From AP-15 sp963775875 (GTDB lineage Bacteria; Pseudomonadota; Alphaproteobacteria; ATCC43930; CGMCC-115725): a DNA stretch of 64,000 bases. Numbering within the stretch: the first letter of the stretch is position 1; each line of letters begins with the position of its first letter. The DNA lies in the NCBI GenBank assembly GCA_963775875.1, contig CAVZKP010000024.1, positions 1 through 64,000 on the forward strand, read 5' to 3'. Under the pieces are notes generated by a model. It saw only the letters and a program-made list of their open reading frames with translations, had not been told where the DNA came from and did no database searches. The translations under genes and the position numbers were made by a program. This document shows positions 7,191 to 17,913 of the stretch, piece after piece.

Positions 7191-8600
7191 ATGTCCGACC
7201 CTGGCAAAGTAATGGATCTGATCAAGGAGCACGAAGTCAAATATGTCGACTTCCGCTTCACCGATCCGCGCGGCAAGTGGCAGCATCTGGCGCATCATGT
7301 GCGCACGATCAGCGAGGATTTTCTGAACGAGGGGGTGATGTTCGACGGTTCGTCGATCGCCGGGTGGAAGGCGATCAACGATTCGGACATGATGCTGGTG
7401 CCGGATTGTTCGACCGCGGTGTTGGACCCGTTTGCGGCGCAGACCTCGCTGATCATCTTTTGCGACGTGCACGAGCCGTTGACCGGGCAGCCCTATGCCC
7501 GCGACCCGCGCTCGACCGCGAAAAAGGCCGAGCGCCATCTGATCTCGACCGGGATCGGCGACAAGGCGTTTTTCGGGCCCGAGGCCGAGTTTTTCATCTT
7601 TGACGATGTGCGCTACAAGGCCGGCATGAACGGGGCGATGTACCAGATCGACAGCGACGAGGGCCCCTACGTCTCGGACAAGGAATTCGCCGAGGGCAAT
7701 TCCGGCCACCGGCCGCCGATCAAGGGCGGCTATTTCCCGGTGCCGCCGGTCGACGGCCAATCCGATCTGCGGGCCGAGATGCTCTCGGTGATGGCCGATA
7801 TGGGGCTTCTGGTGGAAAAGCACCATCACGAGGTGGCGCCCTCCCAGGCCGAACTGGGCTTTCAGTTTTCCACCCTGGTCGACACCGCCGACAATTTGCA
7901 GATCTACAAATACGTGGTGCACAACGTCGCCCAGCAATATGGCAAGACCGCGACCTTTATGCCCAAGCCGATCATGGGCGACAACGGCTCGGGCATGCAT
8001 GTCCACCAATCCCTGTGGAAGGGCGACAACACGGTGTTCGCCGGCAACCTCTATGCCGATCTGTCGGAAACCGCGCTCTACTACATCGGCGGGATCATCC
8101 GCCACGCCAAGGCGATCAACGCCTTCACCAACCCGACCACCAACAGCTACAAGCGGCTGATCCCGGGCTTCGAGGCGCCGGTGCTGCTGGCCTATTCCTC
8201 GCGCAACCGCTCGGCCAGCTGCCGCATCCCCTATGTCTCGAGCCCCAAAGCCAAACGCGTCGAGGTGCGCTATCCCGACCCGGCGGCCAACCCCTATCTG
8301 GCCTTTGCCGCGATGATGATGGCCGGGCTCGACGGCATCCAGAACAAGATCCACCCGGGCGACCCGATCGACAAAAACCTCTACGATTTGCCGCCCGAGG
8401 AATTGAAGGACGTGCCGGTGGTGTGCGGCTCGTTGCGCCAGGCCTTGGGCGAACTGGCCCACGACCACGCCTTCCTGCTCAAGGGCGAGGTCTTCAACAA
8501 GGACCAGATCGAGGCCTATATCGAATTGAAATGGGAGGAGGTCTACACCTTCGAGCACACCCCCCACCCCATCGAATTCCAGATGTATTACAGCGTTTGA
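7191..8600 (+). CDS. glnA: Glutamine synthetase, type I
   Basis: 469 residues, the same length as enterobacterial GlnA. It condenses glutamate and ammonia to glutamine using ATP in a cytoplasmic dodecamer. Visible signatures: MFDGSSIAGW near the N-terminus, PEAEFFIFD (metal-binding Glu), the ATP-binding stretch KPIMGDNGSGMHVHQS, NPTTNSYKRL, and NLYDLPPEE holding the adenylylated Tyr near 398, so covalent control by GlnE is expected. AAAGGAAA precedes the ATG. It lies directly after P-II. Confidence 0.97.
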   Translation: MSDPGKVMDLIKEHEVKYVDFRFTDPRGKWQHLAHHVRTISEDFLNEGVMFDGSSIAGWKAINDSDMMLVPDCSTAVLDPFAAQTSLIIFCDVHEPLTGQPYARDPRSTAKKAERHLISTGIGDKAFFGPEAEFFIFDDVRYKAGMNGAMYQIDSDEGPYVSDKEFAEGNSGHRPPIKGGYFPVPPVDGQSDLRAEMLSVMADMGLLVEKHHHEVAPSQAELGFQFSTLVDTADNLQIYKYVVHNVAQQYGKTATFMPKPIMGDNGSGMHVHQSLWKGDNTVFAGNLYADLSETALYYIGGIIRHAKAINAFTNPTTNSYKRLIPGFEAPVLLAYSSRNRSASCRIPYVSSPKAKRVEVRYPDPAANPYLAFAAMMMAGLDGIQNKIHPGDPIDKNLYDLPPEELKDVPVVCGSLRQALGELAHDHAFLLKGEVFNKDQIEAYIELKWEEVYTFEHTPHPIEFQMYYSV

Positions 8601-8643
8601 GCGCCGGGCGCGAAGATCTGGGACGATTGCGCCGGCTGCGGCT

Positions 8644-8677
8644 CCGAGGCGGCGGCGACAGCGCCGCCGTCCCTCGG
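8644..8677. terminator. Hairpin between convergent glnA and msrB
   Basis: CCGAGG ... CCTCGG encloses a 7-bp GGCGGCG/CGCCGCC stem with a 4-nt loop. It lies in the convergent gap and may stop transcripts from both sides. There is no clear T-run, so it is a weak terminator call. Confidence 0.45.
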
Positions 8678-8712
8678 CCGGCCGGACCGAGGTTGCGGTT
8701 TGCGCCGGCGGT

Positions 8713-9213
8713 TCAGGTAGCGTCGGTCTCCGACTTGCCCGGGTCGGCCTGGCCGGATGCGGGAGCGGTCTCGCCCGGCTTGAACTCCAGCGACACGCCG
8801 TTCATGCAGTAACGTTGCCCCGTGGGTTGCGGGCCGTCGTCGAAGACATGGCCGAGATGGCCGCCACAGCGGCTGCAATGGACCTCGTTGCGGGTCATGA
8901 AAAAGCTGCGGTCGGTCTCCGATTCGACCGCGTCGGCCAGCGGCTCGGAAAAGCTCGGCCAGCCGGTGCCGCTGTTGAATTTGGCATTGGCGGCGAACAA
9001 TGGCTGACCACAGCCGGCGCAATGATAGATCCCCTCGCCATATTCCTTGTCGAGCGCGCTCGACCCGGCCCGTTCGGTGCCGTGTTCGCGCAAGACCCGG
9101 TACTGCGGCGCGGACAGCTTGTTGCGCCACTCCTCCTCGCTCAGCGCGACCGCGAATTTCTTACCCTCCGAATGTCCCTTCGCACCGAGCCGACCCAGCA
9201 GACCCCCAGCCAT
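8713..9213 (-). CDS. msrB: Peptide-methionine (R)-S-oxide reductase
   Basis: 166 residues from ATG 9213, which has GAGAGGAAG upstream; the in-frame start further out is not needed. It repairs the R-form of methionine sulfoxide in proteins. Visible: two zinc-binding CxxC pairs (CAGCG and CSRCG), SGTGWPSF, GGHLGHVFDDGP and the catalytic Cys in RYCMNG. The N-terminal ~30 residues (MAGGLLGRLGAKGHSEGKK) are an extension without an export signal, so the enzyme should be cytoplasmic. The C-terminal tail is polar and low in complexity. The gene is convergent with glnA. Confidence 0.93.
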   Translation of the reverse strand: MAGGLLGRLGAKGHSEGKKFAVALSEEEWRNKLSAPQYRVLREHGTERAGSSALDKEYGEGIYHCAGCGQPLFAANAKFNSGTGWPSFSEPLADAVESETDRSFFMTRNEVHCSRCGGHLGHVFDDGPQPTGQRYCMNGVSLEFKPGETAPASGQADPGKSETDAT

Positions 9214-9295
9214 GATGCTTCCTCTCGATAGGCCATCCATCCGCAAGGAATATCGGGACGAATGCCGCCGCGATTAAGAGGGGGCGGCAAAACGC

Positions 9296-9502
9296 TCAAT
9301 GCACCCGCTCGCCCTTGTCCGGGACCGGGCGCAGCAATTCGGCGGTCGAACGAGCGATCCAGCACCACACGACGCAGGTCAACTCGTCGTCGCTGCTGCG
9401 CAGGCGCTGCGCTTCCTGCTGCGCGACGGCGGCGGCGGCGGCGCCGTGCCGGCGAACGAGAAGCAGTGCGGCCTCCCAGATTTTGCGCTCGTTGGTCATC
9501 AT
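9296..9502 (-). CDS. Small helical protein, DUF6961-like
   Basis: About 68 residues. The pattern IWEAALLLVRRHG...A...QEAQRLRSSDDE...VWCWIARSTAELL resembles small alphaproteobacterial proteins of the DUF6961 type, which have no known function. The start is taken at ATG 9502 (a TTG at 9511 and ATG 9499 are also possible), with AGGG about 14 nt upstream. It is divergent from parE, with ~165 bp between. The assignment rests on residue pattern only. Confidence 0.5.
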   Translation of the reverse strand: MMTNERKIWEAALLLVRRHGAAAAAVAQQEAQRLRSSDDELTCVVWCWIARSTAELLRPVPDKGERVH

Positions 9503-9669
9503 CGTCGTCAATCACCCTAACGTCGACGGCGCCGGACAGAGTTCCCAAAAACCCTCGCTGGCCCGATCCAGCGATGCAAACCGGACTCGTCAGCCTCTAG
9601 ATATAGTTGCCCACGATAGAGCCATATACACTGGCTTGCACCGACCTGATCCCTCGGTATACTCGCGCG

Positions 9670-11676
9670 ATGCCCGATCTGTTCGATGCCCCGGCTGCAA
9701 AATCCGCCGACAGCTATTCAGCCAAGGACATCGAGGTGCTCGAGGGGCTGGAGCCGGTCCGTCGCCGCCCCGGCATGTATATCGGCGGCACCGACGAGCG
9801 CGGCCTGCATCACCTCGCCGCCGAGGTACTCGACAACGCCATGGACGAGGCGGTTGCCGGCCACGCGACGCGCATCGAGATCGAGCTCGCTTCCGGCGAT
9901 TGGCTGACCGTGCGCGACAACGGCCGCGGGATTCCGGTCGATCCGCATCCGCGCTTCCCAGACAAGTCCGCGCTCGAGATCATTCTGACGACGTTGCATG
10001 CCGGCGGCAAGTTCGGCGGCGATGCGTACCGTACTGCAGGCGGGTTGCATGGCGTCGGCGTGTCCGTGGTCAACGCGCTTAGCGACGCGCTCGAGGTCGA
10101 GGTGGCGCGCGACCGGCGGCTCTGGCGCCAATCCTATAGCCGCGGCAGGCCGCGCACCGCGATCCAGGACGGCGGGCCGGTCAGCAACCGGCGGGGCACC
10201 ACCCTGCGCTTTCATCCCGATCCCGAAATCTTTGGCGGCCTCGGGTTTCGTCCGGCGCTGCTGTTTCGCATGGCGCGTTCCAAGGCCTATCTGTTCCGCG
10301 GCCTGGAAATCCGCTGGAGCTGCGATCCGGCGCTGCCTCGCCCGGATGGTGTTCCGGCCGAGGCGCGGCTGCACTTCCCGGGTGGCCTCGGCGATTTCCT
10401 CGCCGCCAGTCTCGACGGCCAGGCGATGCTGAGCCCGCGCCCGTTTGTCGGGCAGGCCGCACTCGCCGAAGGCGGCAACGTCGAATGGGCGGTGGCGTGG
10501 CCGGAGAACGAGGATGCGGGGTTCAGTCATTCCTACTGCAACACCATTCCGACCCCCGAAGGCGGAACTCACGAGACCGGTTTGCGCAGCGCTCTGCTGC
10601 GCGGCATCAAGGGCTACGGCGAACTCGTCGGCCATCGCCGCGGCGCCCAGGCGACCGCGGAAGATGTGACCGGCGGGGCGGCGATGGTGCTGTCCTTGTT
10701 CATCCGCGATCCGCAATTTCAGGGCCAGACCAAGGAGCGTCTGGCCTCGGCCGAGGCGGCGCGGCTGGTCGAGAACGCGGTCAAGGACCATTTCGACCAC
10801 TGGCTCGGCGCCGATCCGGCGACGGCGCGGCTGCTGCTCGACCATATCGCCGAGCGCGCCGAGGAGCGTCAGCGCCGGCGCCAGCAGCGCGAACTCGCGC
10901 GCAAGACCGCGACCCGCAAGCTGCGGCTGCCGGGCAAGCTCGCCGACTGCACTCGTGACAGCGCCGCCGGCACCGAGATTTTTCTGGTCGAGGGCGACAG
11001 CGCCGGCGGTTCGGCCAAACAGGCGCGCGACCGGGAGACCCAGGCGATCCTGCCATTGCGCGGCAAGATTCTCAATGTCGCCAGCGCCTCGGCCGACAAG
11101 ATGCGCGCCAACCAGGAGCTCGCCGACATCATCTTGGCGCTCGGCTGCGGCTCGGGCGCGCATTACCGCGAGGAGGCGTTGCGTTACGAGCGGGTGGTGA
11201 TCATGACCGACGCCGATGTCGATGGCGCCCATATCGCCTCCTTGTTGATGACCTATTTCTATCGTGAGATGCCAAAGTTGATCGACAACGGTCACCTGTT
11301 TTTGGCATTGCCGCCGCTCTATCGCCTGACCCAGGGCGAGGTGACCCTCTACGCCCGCGACGACGCGCATCGCGAGGAGCTGCAGCGCACCGGCTTCACT
11401 GGGCGCGGCAAGGTCGAAATCAGCCGCTTCAAGGGCCTGGGCGAAATGCCGGCGCGTTATCTGAAGGCTACGACGATGGACCCGGCGCAGCGCACGCTGT
11501 TGCGGGTCGGTATCGGGTCCGAGAATCGGTTGGCGGTCGAGGGCGAAGCGCCGATCGAGACGGCGCCTTGCATCCGCACCCGGGCGCTGGTCGAGACGTT
11601 GATGGGCCGGCGTCCCGAACTGCGTTTCGACTACATTCAAAAGAATGCCCGCTTCGTCCGCGACCTCGACCTATAA
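9670..11676 (+). CDS. parE: DNA topoisomerase IV subunit B
   Basis: 668 residues. The ATPase domain shows EPVRRRPGMYIGG, EVLDNAMDEA, DNGRGIPV and GGLHGVGVSVVNALS. The TOPRIM part shows LVEGDSAGGSAKQARDR, LPLRGKILNV and TDADVDGAHIASLL. It pairs with ParC to decatenate replicated chromosomes. ParE is favoured over GyrB by the short length and the ending LMGRRPELRFDYIQKNA. ATG 9670 fits the family N-terminus (MPDLFDAPAA); upstream in-frame codons are non-homologous. parC is not in the window. Confidence 0.94.
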   Translation: MPDLFDAPAAKSADSYSAKDIEVLEGLEPVRRRPGMYIGGTDERGLHHLAAEVLDNAMDEAVAGHATRIEIELASGDWLTVRDNGRGIPVDPHPRFPDKSALEIILTTLHAGGKFGGDAYRTAGGLHGVGVSVVNALSDALEVEVARDRRLWRQSYSRGRPRTAIQDGGPVSNRRGTTLRFHPDPEIFGGLGFRPALLFRMARSKAYLFRGLEIRWSCDPALPRPDGVPAEARLHFPGGLGDFLAASLDGQAMLSPRPFVGQAALAEGGNVEWAVAWPENEDAGFSHSYCNTIPTPEGGTHETGLRSALLRGIKGYGELVGHRRGAQATAEDVTGGAAMVLSLFIRDPQFQGQTKERLASAEAARLVENAVKDHFDHWLGADPATARLLLDHIAERAEERQRRRQQRELARKTATRKLRLPGKLADCTRDSAAGTEIFLVEGDSAGGSAKQARDRETQAILPLRGKILNVASASADKMRANQELADIILALGCGSGAHYREEALRYERVVIMTDADVDGAHIASLLMTYFYREMPKLIDNGHLFLALPPLYRLTQGEVTLYARDDAHREELQRTGFTGRGKVEISRFKGLGEMPARYLKATTMDPAQRTLLRVGIGSENRLAVEGEAPIETAPCIRTRALVETLMGRRPELRFDYIQKNARFVRDLDL

Positions 11677-11850
11677 AGACTCCTTGCGCAACTGGGGAAA
11701 CCCGCCTACCTAAAATACGTCGACCCGTTTGGGTTCGGCTTCCCGGCCATGCGTTCGTTTGCGATCGTCCGTCCGTGTCCCGAGCCAATCGAAGTCTGAT
11801 GCGTTGCGCATCCGCGCAGCGGGTTATCTTGCTACTTGGAGTTACTGCTG

Positions 11851-12057
11851 ATGGCGACCGGTACGGTCAAATGGTTCAATGCGCAAAAGGGCTACGGGTT
11901 CATCCAGCCCGAAAACGGCGGCGCTGACGTCTTCGTCCACATCTCCGCCGTGGAGCGCGCGGGTATCGACAATCTGCGTGAGGGTCAAAAGCTCAGCTTC
12001 GAGCTCGAGCAAGGCCAGCGCGGCCGGGTCTCTGCGGTCAACCTGCGCCCGGTCTGA
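11851..12057 (+). CDS. cspA: Cold-shock protein, CspA family
   Basis: 68 residues, a single cold-shock domain that binds single-stranded RNA or DNA. MATGTVKWFNAQKGYGFIQP holds RNP1 (KGYGFI) and DVFVHIS holds RNP2. ATG 11851 follows GGAG at 11839-11842. The ~170 bp leader after parE could host a regulated 5' UTR as is known for csp genes, but no specific element is clear. A terminator hairpin follows before infA. Confidence 0.94.
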   Translation: MATGTVKWFNAQKGYGFIQPENGGADVFVHISAVERAGIDNLREGQKLSFELEQGQRGRVSAVNLRPV

Positions 12058-12076
12058 GGGAGGTCCAGTTGTCGTG

Positions 12077-12108
12077 CGGGGGTGCCTGGGCGTGCCCCCG
12101 TTTCTTTG
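12077..12108 (+). terminator. Terminator (or attenuator) between cspA and infA
   Basis: CGGGGG (12077-12082) pairs with CCCCCG (12095-12100) and is followed by TTTCTTTGT. It lies only a few bases before the infA ribosome-binding site (12112-12116), so it may also act as a leader attenuator for infA. Confidence 0.6.
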
Positions 12109-12122
12109 TCTAGGAGACCTGT

Positions 12123-12392
12123 TTGCCTAAGGAAGATCTGATCGAATTCGAGGGCATGGTCCTCGAGCTGCTTCCCGACGCGCGCTTTCGCGTGCGGCTC
12201 GACAACGGGCACGAAACCCTCGCTTATTCCTCCGGCAGGATGAAGAAAAATCGCATCCGGATCCTGGCCGGCGATCGGGTAACGGTCGAGATGACCCCTT
12301 ACGATCTGACCAAGGGCCGGATCAACTTCCGTCACAAGGACGAACGCGCAGCCCCGCCGATGACGCCGCGCCCGCAATTCCGCCGGCGCTGA
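12123..12392 (+). CDS. infA: Translation initiation factor IF-1
   Basis: 89 residues, longer than the usual ~72 because of a C-terminal tail (HKDERAAPPMTPRPQFRRR). The core PKEDLIEFEGMVLELLP...FRVRLDNGH...GRMKKNRIRILAGD is the IF-1 S1/OB fold that occupies the ribosomal A site during initiation. The homology dictates a TTG start at 12123, supported by AGGAG 6 nt upstream; no ATG is in frame nearby. It sits between two other cold-related genes (cspA and a DEAD-box helicase). Confidence 0.93.
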   Translation: MPKEDLIEFEGMVLELLPDARFRVRLDNGHETLAYSSGRMKKNRIRILAGDRVTVEMTPYDLTKGRINFRHKDERAAPPMTPRPQFRRR

Positions 12393-12440
12393 TCGAGGCT
12401 CTGCCCTGTCCTATCGGCATGTCTCATACCCAGAAAAGGT

Positions 12441-12475
12441 TTGACATGTTGCCCGTCAGACCCGATCTACGATAC
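12441..12475 (+). promoter_or_regulatory. Possible sigma-70 promoter of the DEAD-box helicase gene
   Basis: A perfect -35 TTGACA lies at 12441-12446. At 17-nt spacing the -10 would be GATCTA (12464-12469), which is poor. Only the -35 element is convincing. The region lies in the 129 bp gap before the helicase gene. Confidence 0.3.
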
Positions 12476-12521
12476 AAGTTCCAACCTAACCAATATGTTA
12501 CAAAAAGGCTACAACTTCTCA

Positions 12522-14024
<1,503 letters not shown>

Positions 14025-14045
14025 ACCCGCCCTGCGGGGGCCGCG

Positions 14046-14306
14046 ATGAAGACGATTTTCGTCATGGTCAAATGCGAACTCGGGCAAGCCTATAAGGTCG
14101 CCGATGAGGCGGTCGTCAACCTCGATCAGGTCTCCGAGGTCTATTCGACCTCGGGGCAATACGATCTGTTGATGAAATGCTATTTGCCGGATGAGACCGA
14201 TATCGGCCGGTTCGTCACCGAGCGGGTGCAGACCCTCGCCGCGGTAAAGGACACCTTTACGATCATCGCGTTCAAGGCGTTCTCGGAAGATTCGTCGTCG
14301 GCTTAG
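14046..14306 (+). CDS. Stand-alone Lrp/AsnC ligand-binding domain protein
   Basis: 86 residues that match only the effector-binding (RAM) half of Lrp/AsnC regulators: TIFVMVKCELGQAYKVADEAV...VSEVYSTSGQYDLLMKCYL...TLAAVKDTFTIIAFKAF. The helix-turn-helix half is absent. Such proteins form amino-acid-binding oligomers and may modulate full-length Lrp-type regulators. It starts 21 bp after the helicase stop, so the two may be co-transcribed. Confidence 0.85.
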   Translation: MKTIFVMVKCELGQAYKVADEAVVNLDQVSEVYSTSGQYDLLMKCYLPDETDIGRFVTERVQTLAAVKDTFTIIAFKAFSEDSSSA

Positions 14307-14385
14307 CCGGACCGCCTCCGCCATCGCCCTTGCATTCGCGCCCGACCGGTGCCATCCCGGTTTCAACAATCGGGAAAGGCGAGCG

Positions 14386-14709
14386 ATGAGTGCGGACGAA
14401 ACCGGCTGGGTACGGGTGGCGGCGCGGGGCGATCTGGTTGCGGGCGAGGTAATCGGTGTCGACGCCGCGGGCCATTCGATCGCAATTTACGACAGCGACG
14501 AAGGGCTCTTCGCCACCGACAACATCTGCACTCACGCCTATGCGTGTCTGTCCGACGGTTGGCTAGACGGCGAGACCATCGAATGCCCGCTGCATGCCGC
14601 GCGCTTCGACATCCGCACCGGCAAGGTGCTCGATCCGCCGGCAACCGACGATCTTAAGACCTACCTCGTTCGCGTCGTAGGCGACGACATCGAAGTCAAG
14701 CTCGATTGA
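14386..14709 (+). CDS. Rieske [2Fe-2S] ferredoxin-like protein
   Basis: 107 residues. The cluster ligands are clear: CTH in NICTHAYACLSDG and CPLH in IECPLHAARFD. The length and the ending (KTYLVRVVGDDIEVKLD) match the soluble ferredoxin components of aromatic-ring dioxygenases and the NirD-like family. AAAGGCGAG precedes the ATG. No oxygenase subunits lie nearby, so its partner is unknown. Confidence 0.9.
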   Translation: MSADETGWVRVAARGDLVAGEVIGVDAAGHSIAIYDSDEGLFATDNICTHAYACLSDGWLDGETIECPLHAARFDIRTGKVLDPPATDDLKTYLVRVVGDDIEVKLD

Positions 14710-14750
14710 TCCGGCGGCGCATGACGCTGGCCGCTCCAGCCGGCCGGCGC

Positions 14751-15368
14751 TCAGTCCAGCGGGAGCTGCACCAATAAGAAATAGCCGTTCGCCATCAGCA
14801 AGGTGGCGACGATCGCGAGCGCTCCGCTCAATCGAACCAGCGGGCGCGAGGCGGCGACGATGCTGACCGAGCCCAGAACAATCGCGATCTGAAACAGGGC
14901 CTCGGCGAAGTCGAAATTCGGGTCGCGCCGGGCCGCACGGTCGCGTCGGGCTTCCCATTCCTTGGCGGTGGCCAGCAATTCCTTTTTGCCGCGGCCGCCG
15001 GCCGGCTCGCTCTCATAGCGATCGGCCGTGGCCCGCCAGCGCTTGACCGCATTTTCGATGCCGGCCTTGGCTGGTTCCGGCATCCCCGGCTGGGCGGCAA
15101 GTTGCGCTTCGAGCTGATCGGCAGCCAGCCGATATTCGGTTTGCCTCACATATTTCGACTGGTAATAGCCGTAGGTGTCGGAAGCCTGGATGTTGGCGTT
15201 CAGCATCACCTTGGTCGCATTCGAGCCGCCCAGCGTGGTGATCGCCAGCAGCATGGCGACGACGCCGAGATAGATGCCGGTGTATCGGCGGAAATCCGTG
15301 TCGGCACGCGCGGCGCGCGGCTCCTCGTCGTCTCCGCGTATGGTCTCGGCGATTTCCGTCGGCTCCAC
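14751..15368 (-). CDS. DUF4337 membrane protein
   Basis: 205 residues with a GTG start at 15368 supported by GGAGAGAAG. A membrane segment near 30-50 (GVVAMLLAITTLGGSNATK), a long charged helical middle (ADQLEAQLAAQ...RWRATADRYESEP) and two C-terminal membrane segments match DUF4337. The NANIQASDTYGYYQSK motif after the first segment is characteristic. Function is unknown. It is convergent with the Rieske gene. Confidence 0.8.
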   Translation of the reverse strand: MEPTEIAETIRGDDEEPRAARADTDFRRYTGIYLGVVAMLLAITTLGGSNATKVMLNANIQASDTYGYYQSKYVRQTEYRLAADQLEAQLAAQPGMPEPAKAGIENAVKRWRATADRYESEPAGGRGKKELLATAKEWEARRDRAARRDPNFDFAEALFQIAIVLGSVSIVAASRPLVRLSGALAIVATLLMANGYFLLVQLPLD

Positions 15369-15543
15369 CGCTTCTCTCCGTCCTCGTCAACCGAGCGGCG
15401 TTAAATCCTCGGCGGCTCCGCGTCAACGACCGAACCGCCGAAGGGTGGGCCCCGACGTCAGTCAGTGCGACGAAATAGACCCTTCCCGCCGGCCTGGGCC
15501 GGCCGGAGGCCGCGGCCGGTTTGCGTCATCGCCGCACCGGGCG

Positions 15544-16830
15544 TTAAGCGCGGCGCTCGAACCCGACCGCACCGGGAGCGCCCGCCGGCTCGGGTTCCAG
15601 GCTGGCGAGGCTGCGGCCGCGGGTTTCGGGGAGCATCATCAGCATCACGATCATGACCCCGAAGGCGAGGGCGCTGAACACCGCGATCGCGACGCCGAGC
15701 GAGAAAACTTGGCTCAAAAACCCGACCATGGTGGGGAAAAAAGAGCCGATCGCCCGGCCGGCGTTGTAACAAAAGCCCTGGCCGGTGGCGCGTACCGAGG
15801 TCGGATAGAGCTCGGTCATGAACGGCCCCATCGGCGGGAATTTCATCAACAGGATGATGTTCAGCGGGATGCCGAGAAAGAACACCCACTCGTTGCTCAT
15901 CGGCACCAGCATGAACACCAGAACCAGGATCAGCGAGCCGATCGCGGATAATAAAAAGGTCCATCGCCGGCCGATCGCGTCGGACAAGTACGAACCCAGC
16001 AAAAATCCGATCAGCGCGCCCAAAATCTGGGTCAGCAGGAACCCGCCGGTGCTGGTCGCCGACAGATGCCGCACCGTGCGCAGATAGGTCGGCATCCAGA
16101 TCCCCAGCGCATAGCCGCCACCCTGCGCGCCGGAGACCATCAGCGAAACCTTGATCGTGGTCCACAGATACGGCCCGCGGAAGGCGGAAAACAGATGACC
16201 GACGCCGACCGGCGGGCGCTCGCGCTGCTTGTCGCGGAAGATCTCGGGTTCGTCGATATGGCGGCGGATCCAGAAGACGAAGACCGCCGGTACCAGGCCG
16301 ATCGCGAACAGCAGGCGCCAGGCGATCCATTCGGGCAGGAATGCATAGAGCGCGGTATAGACCAGCGCCGCGGCGCCCCAGCCGACGGCCCAGCCGGTCT
16401 GCACCAGGCCGACGCCGCGGCCGCGGTACTTGTCGCGGATCACCTCGCCCATCAGAACCGCGCCCGCCGCCCACTCGCCGCCAAAGCCGAACCCGTGCAT
16501 CGCGCGCAGGATGAACAGCTGCTCGAAATTCTGGGCGAACGCGCACAGAAAGGTGAAGATCGAATACCACAGGATCGTGATCTGCAGCATCCGCACCCGG
16601 CCAAAGCGGTCGGCCAGCGTCCCCGAGAACCATCCGCCCAGGGACGAGATCAGCAAGGTGACGGTGCCGATCAACCCTGCCTCGCCGCGCGACAGCGACC
16701 ACAGCACGATCACCGTCGGGATGACAAAGCTGTACATTTGCACGTCAAACGCGTCGAGCGCCCAGCCGCCGAAACAGGCGCCCATCGTGCGGCGTTCCTT
16801 AGCGTTCAATTCGCCGAACCAGGCGAGCAT
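15544..16830 (-). CDS. MFS transporter, organic-acid/aromatic-acid type
   Basis: 428 residues with 12 predicted membrane segments. The motif-A loops are visible after TM2 (GTLADRFGRVRML) and after TM8 (GSYLSDAIGRRW), and WALDAFDVQMY opens TM1 in the manner of AAHS/sialate-type symporters. It probably imports a carboxylic acid with protons; the substrate cannot be told. GGGAGAAAC precedes the ATG. No catabolic genes adjoin it. Confidence 0.85.
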   Translation of the reverse strand: MLAWFGELNAKERRTMGACFGGWALDAFDVQMYSFVIPTVIVLWSLSRGEAGLIGTVTLLISSLGGWFSGTLADRFGRVRMLQITILWYSIFTFLCAFAQNFEQLFILRAMHGFGFGGEWAAGAVLMGEVIRDKYRGRGVGLVQTGWAVGWGAAALVYTALYAFLPEWIAWRLLFAIGLVPAVFVFWIRRHIDEPEIFRDKQRERPPVGVGHLFSAFRGPYLWTTIKVSLMVSGAQGGGYALGIWMPTYLRTVRHLSATSTGGFLLTQILGALIGFLLGSYLSDAIGRRWTFLLSAIGSLILVLVFMLVPMSNEWVFFLGIPLNIILLMKFPPMGPFMTELYPTSVRATGQGFCYNAGRAIGSFFPTMVGFLSQVFSLGVAIAVFSALAFGVMIVMLMMLPETRGRSLASLEPEPAGAPGAVGFERRA

Positions 16831-17063
16831 GGCGTTTCTCCCTCATTTTTCCGTCGCCGGTCCGGCGGCACCGCCGGCATCCGATAGCGGTCGCGATCTT
16901 AGCCGGTTTCGCCAGAGGGGCCAGCCCCCGGAGCCGGACGGCCGGCGGCGAATTGCCATCACCCCGGCAATTCCGTAGGCCGAAGATGGATATTACAATA
17001 AGCTGACATTGGCCAGGGCGGTCGATCGGACGGCCCGGGCATGGGAATAGGGGAGATCCAGAG

Positions 17064-17913
17064 ATGCGGCTTCGTAACGCAGAGCTATCGCTTTCGGTGC
17101 TCGGGCTGGGTCTGCTGACGGCGATGCCGGCGGCGGCGACGCCGTATTTCTTCACAACCGGGAGCCCAGACGGGCTGATGGCGACCGCGTCACGCGCAGC
17201 AGGCAATGGCACGATCGAGATCGAATCGGCCGACGATTTTATTCTGAATGCGCCGACCGCAATCACCGCTGCGACATTCGCCGGACTACTGACGGGAGGC
17301 GCTTCAACGGCCGATATCGGCCAGGTTCACGTCGAGATCTATCGGATATTCCCGAAGGATTCGACGAGCCCGCCCGACGGCCAGGTGCCGACGCGGGTCA
17401 ATTCACCCTCAGATGTCGAATTCCACGATCCCGAATTAAAAACGATCAATACGACCGTTCCTGGCAGCAAGCTTTACTGCGCGCAATTCGGTTTTTAGTG
17501 GGATAAACCCGATTCCAAATCAGATGACCGGCGGCGATGGTCCGGTGACGGGCGAAGAAGTACAGTTCGATGTGCTATTTACCCAACCCTTTATGCTTCC
17601 AGCTGACCATTATTTCTTTGTACCGACGATGGACGTCGCTGGTGGAGAGTTTCTCTGGCTGTCGGCGCCCAAGCCGATCGTCGCGCCAGGCACGCCGTTC
17701 ACGCCGGAGCTTCAGAGCTGGATCCGCGACGAAGATCTGGCCCCCGACTGGCTGCGCGTTGGCACCGATATCGTCGGCGGCTCTCCGGCGCCGACCTTCA
17801 ACGCCGCGTTTTCGCTGACCGGCACCGTTCCCGAACCGGCCAGCCTGTCGCTGTTGGCGCTGGCGTTGGCCGCGCTCGGCCCTATTCGGGCGCGCCGCAG
17901 CCGTCGACGCTGA
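17064..17913 (+). pseudogene. PEP-CTERM secreted protein interrupted by a frameshift
   Basis: The first frame (17064-17498) gives a signal peptide (LGLGLLTAMPAAATP) and the start of a secreted protein, then runs into TAG. The second frame carries the rest: SFTARNSVFSGINPIPNQ can be read just before and through that stop, followed by TGGDGPVTGEEVQFDV and a C-terminal PEP-CTERM tail (VPEPASLSL, hydrophobic segment, RARRSRRR). One indel near 17460-17475 would restore one ~280-residue protein. PEP-CTERM proteins are exported and processed by an exosortase; none is in the window. GGGGAG lies 9 nt before the ATG. It is a true pseudogene or a sequence error. Confidence 0.75.

Noticed and set aside
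15420..15543. GC-rich self-complementary stretch after the MFS gene
   Set aside because: Many overlapping pairings are possible but there is no T-run, so a specific terminator cannot be supported.
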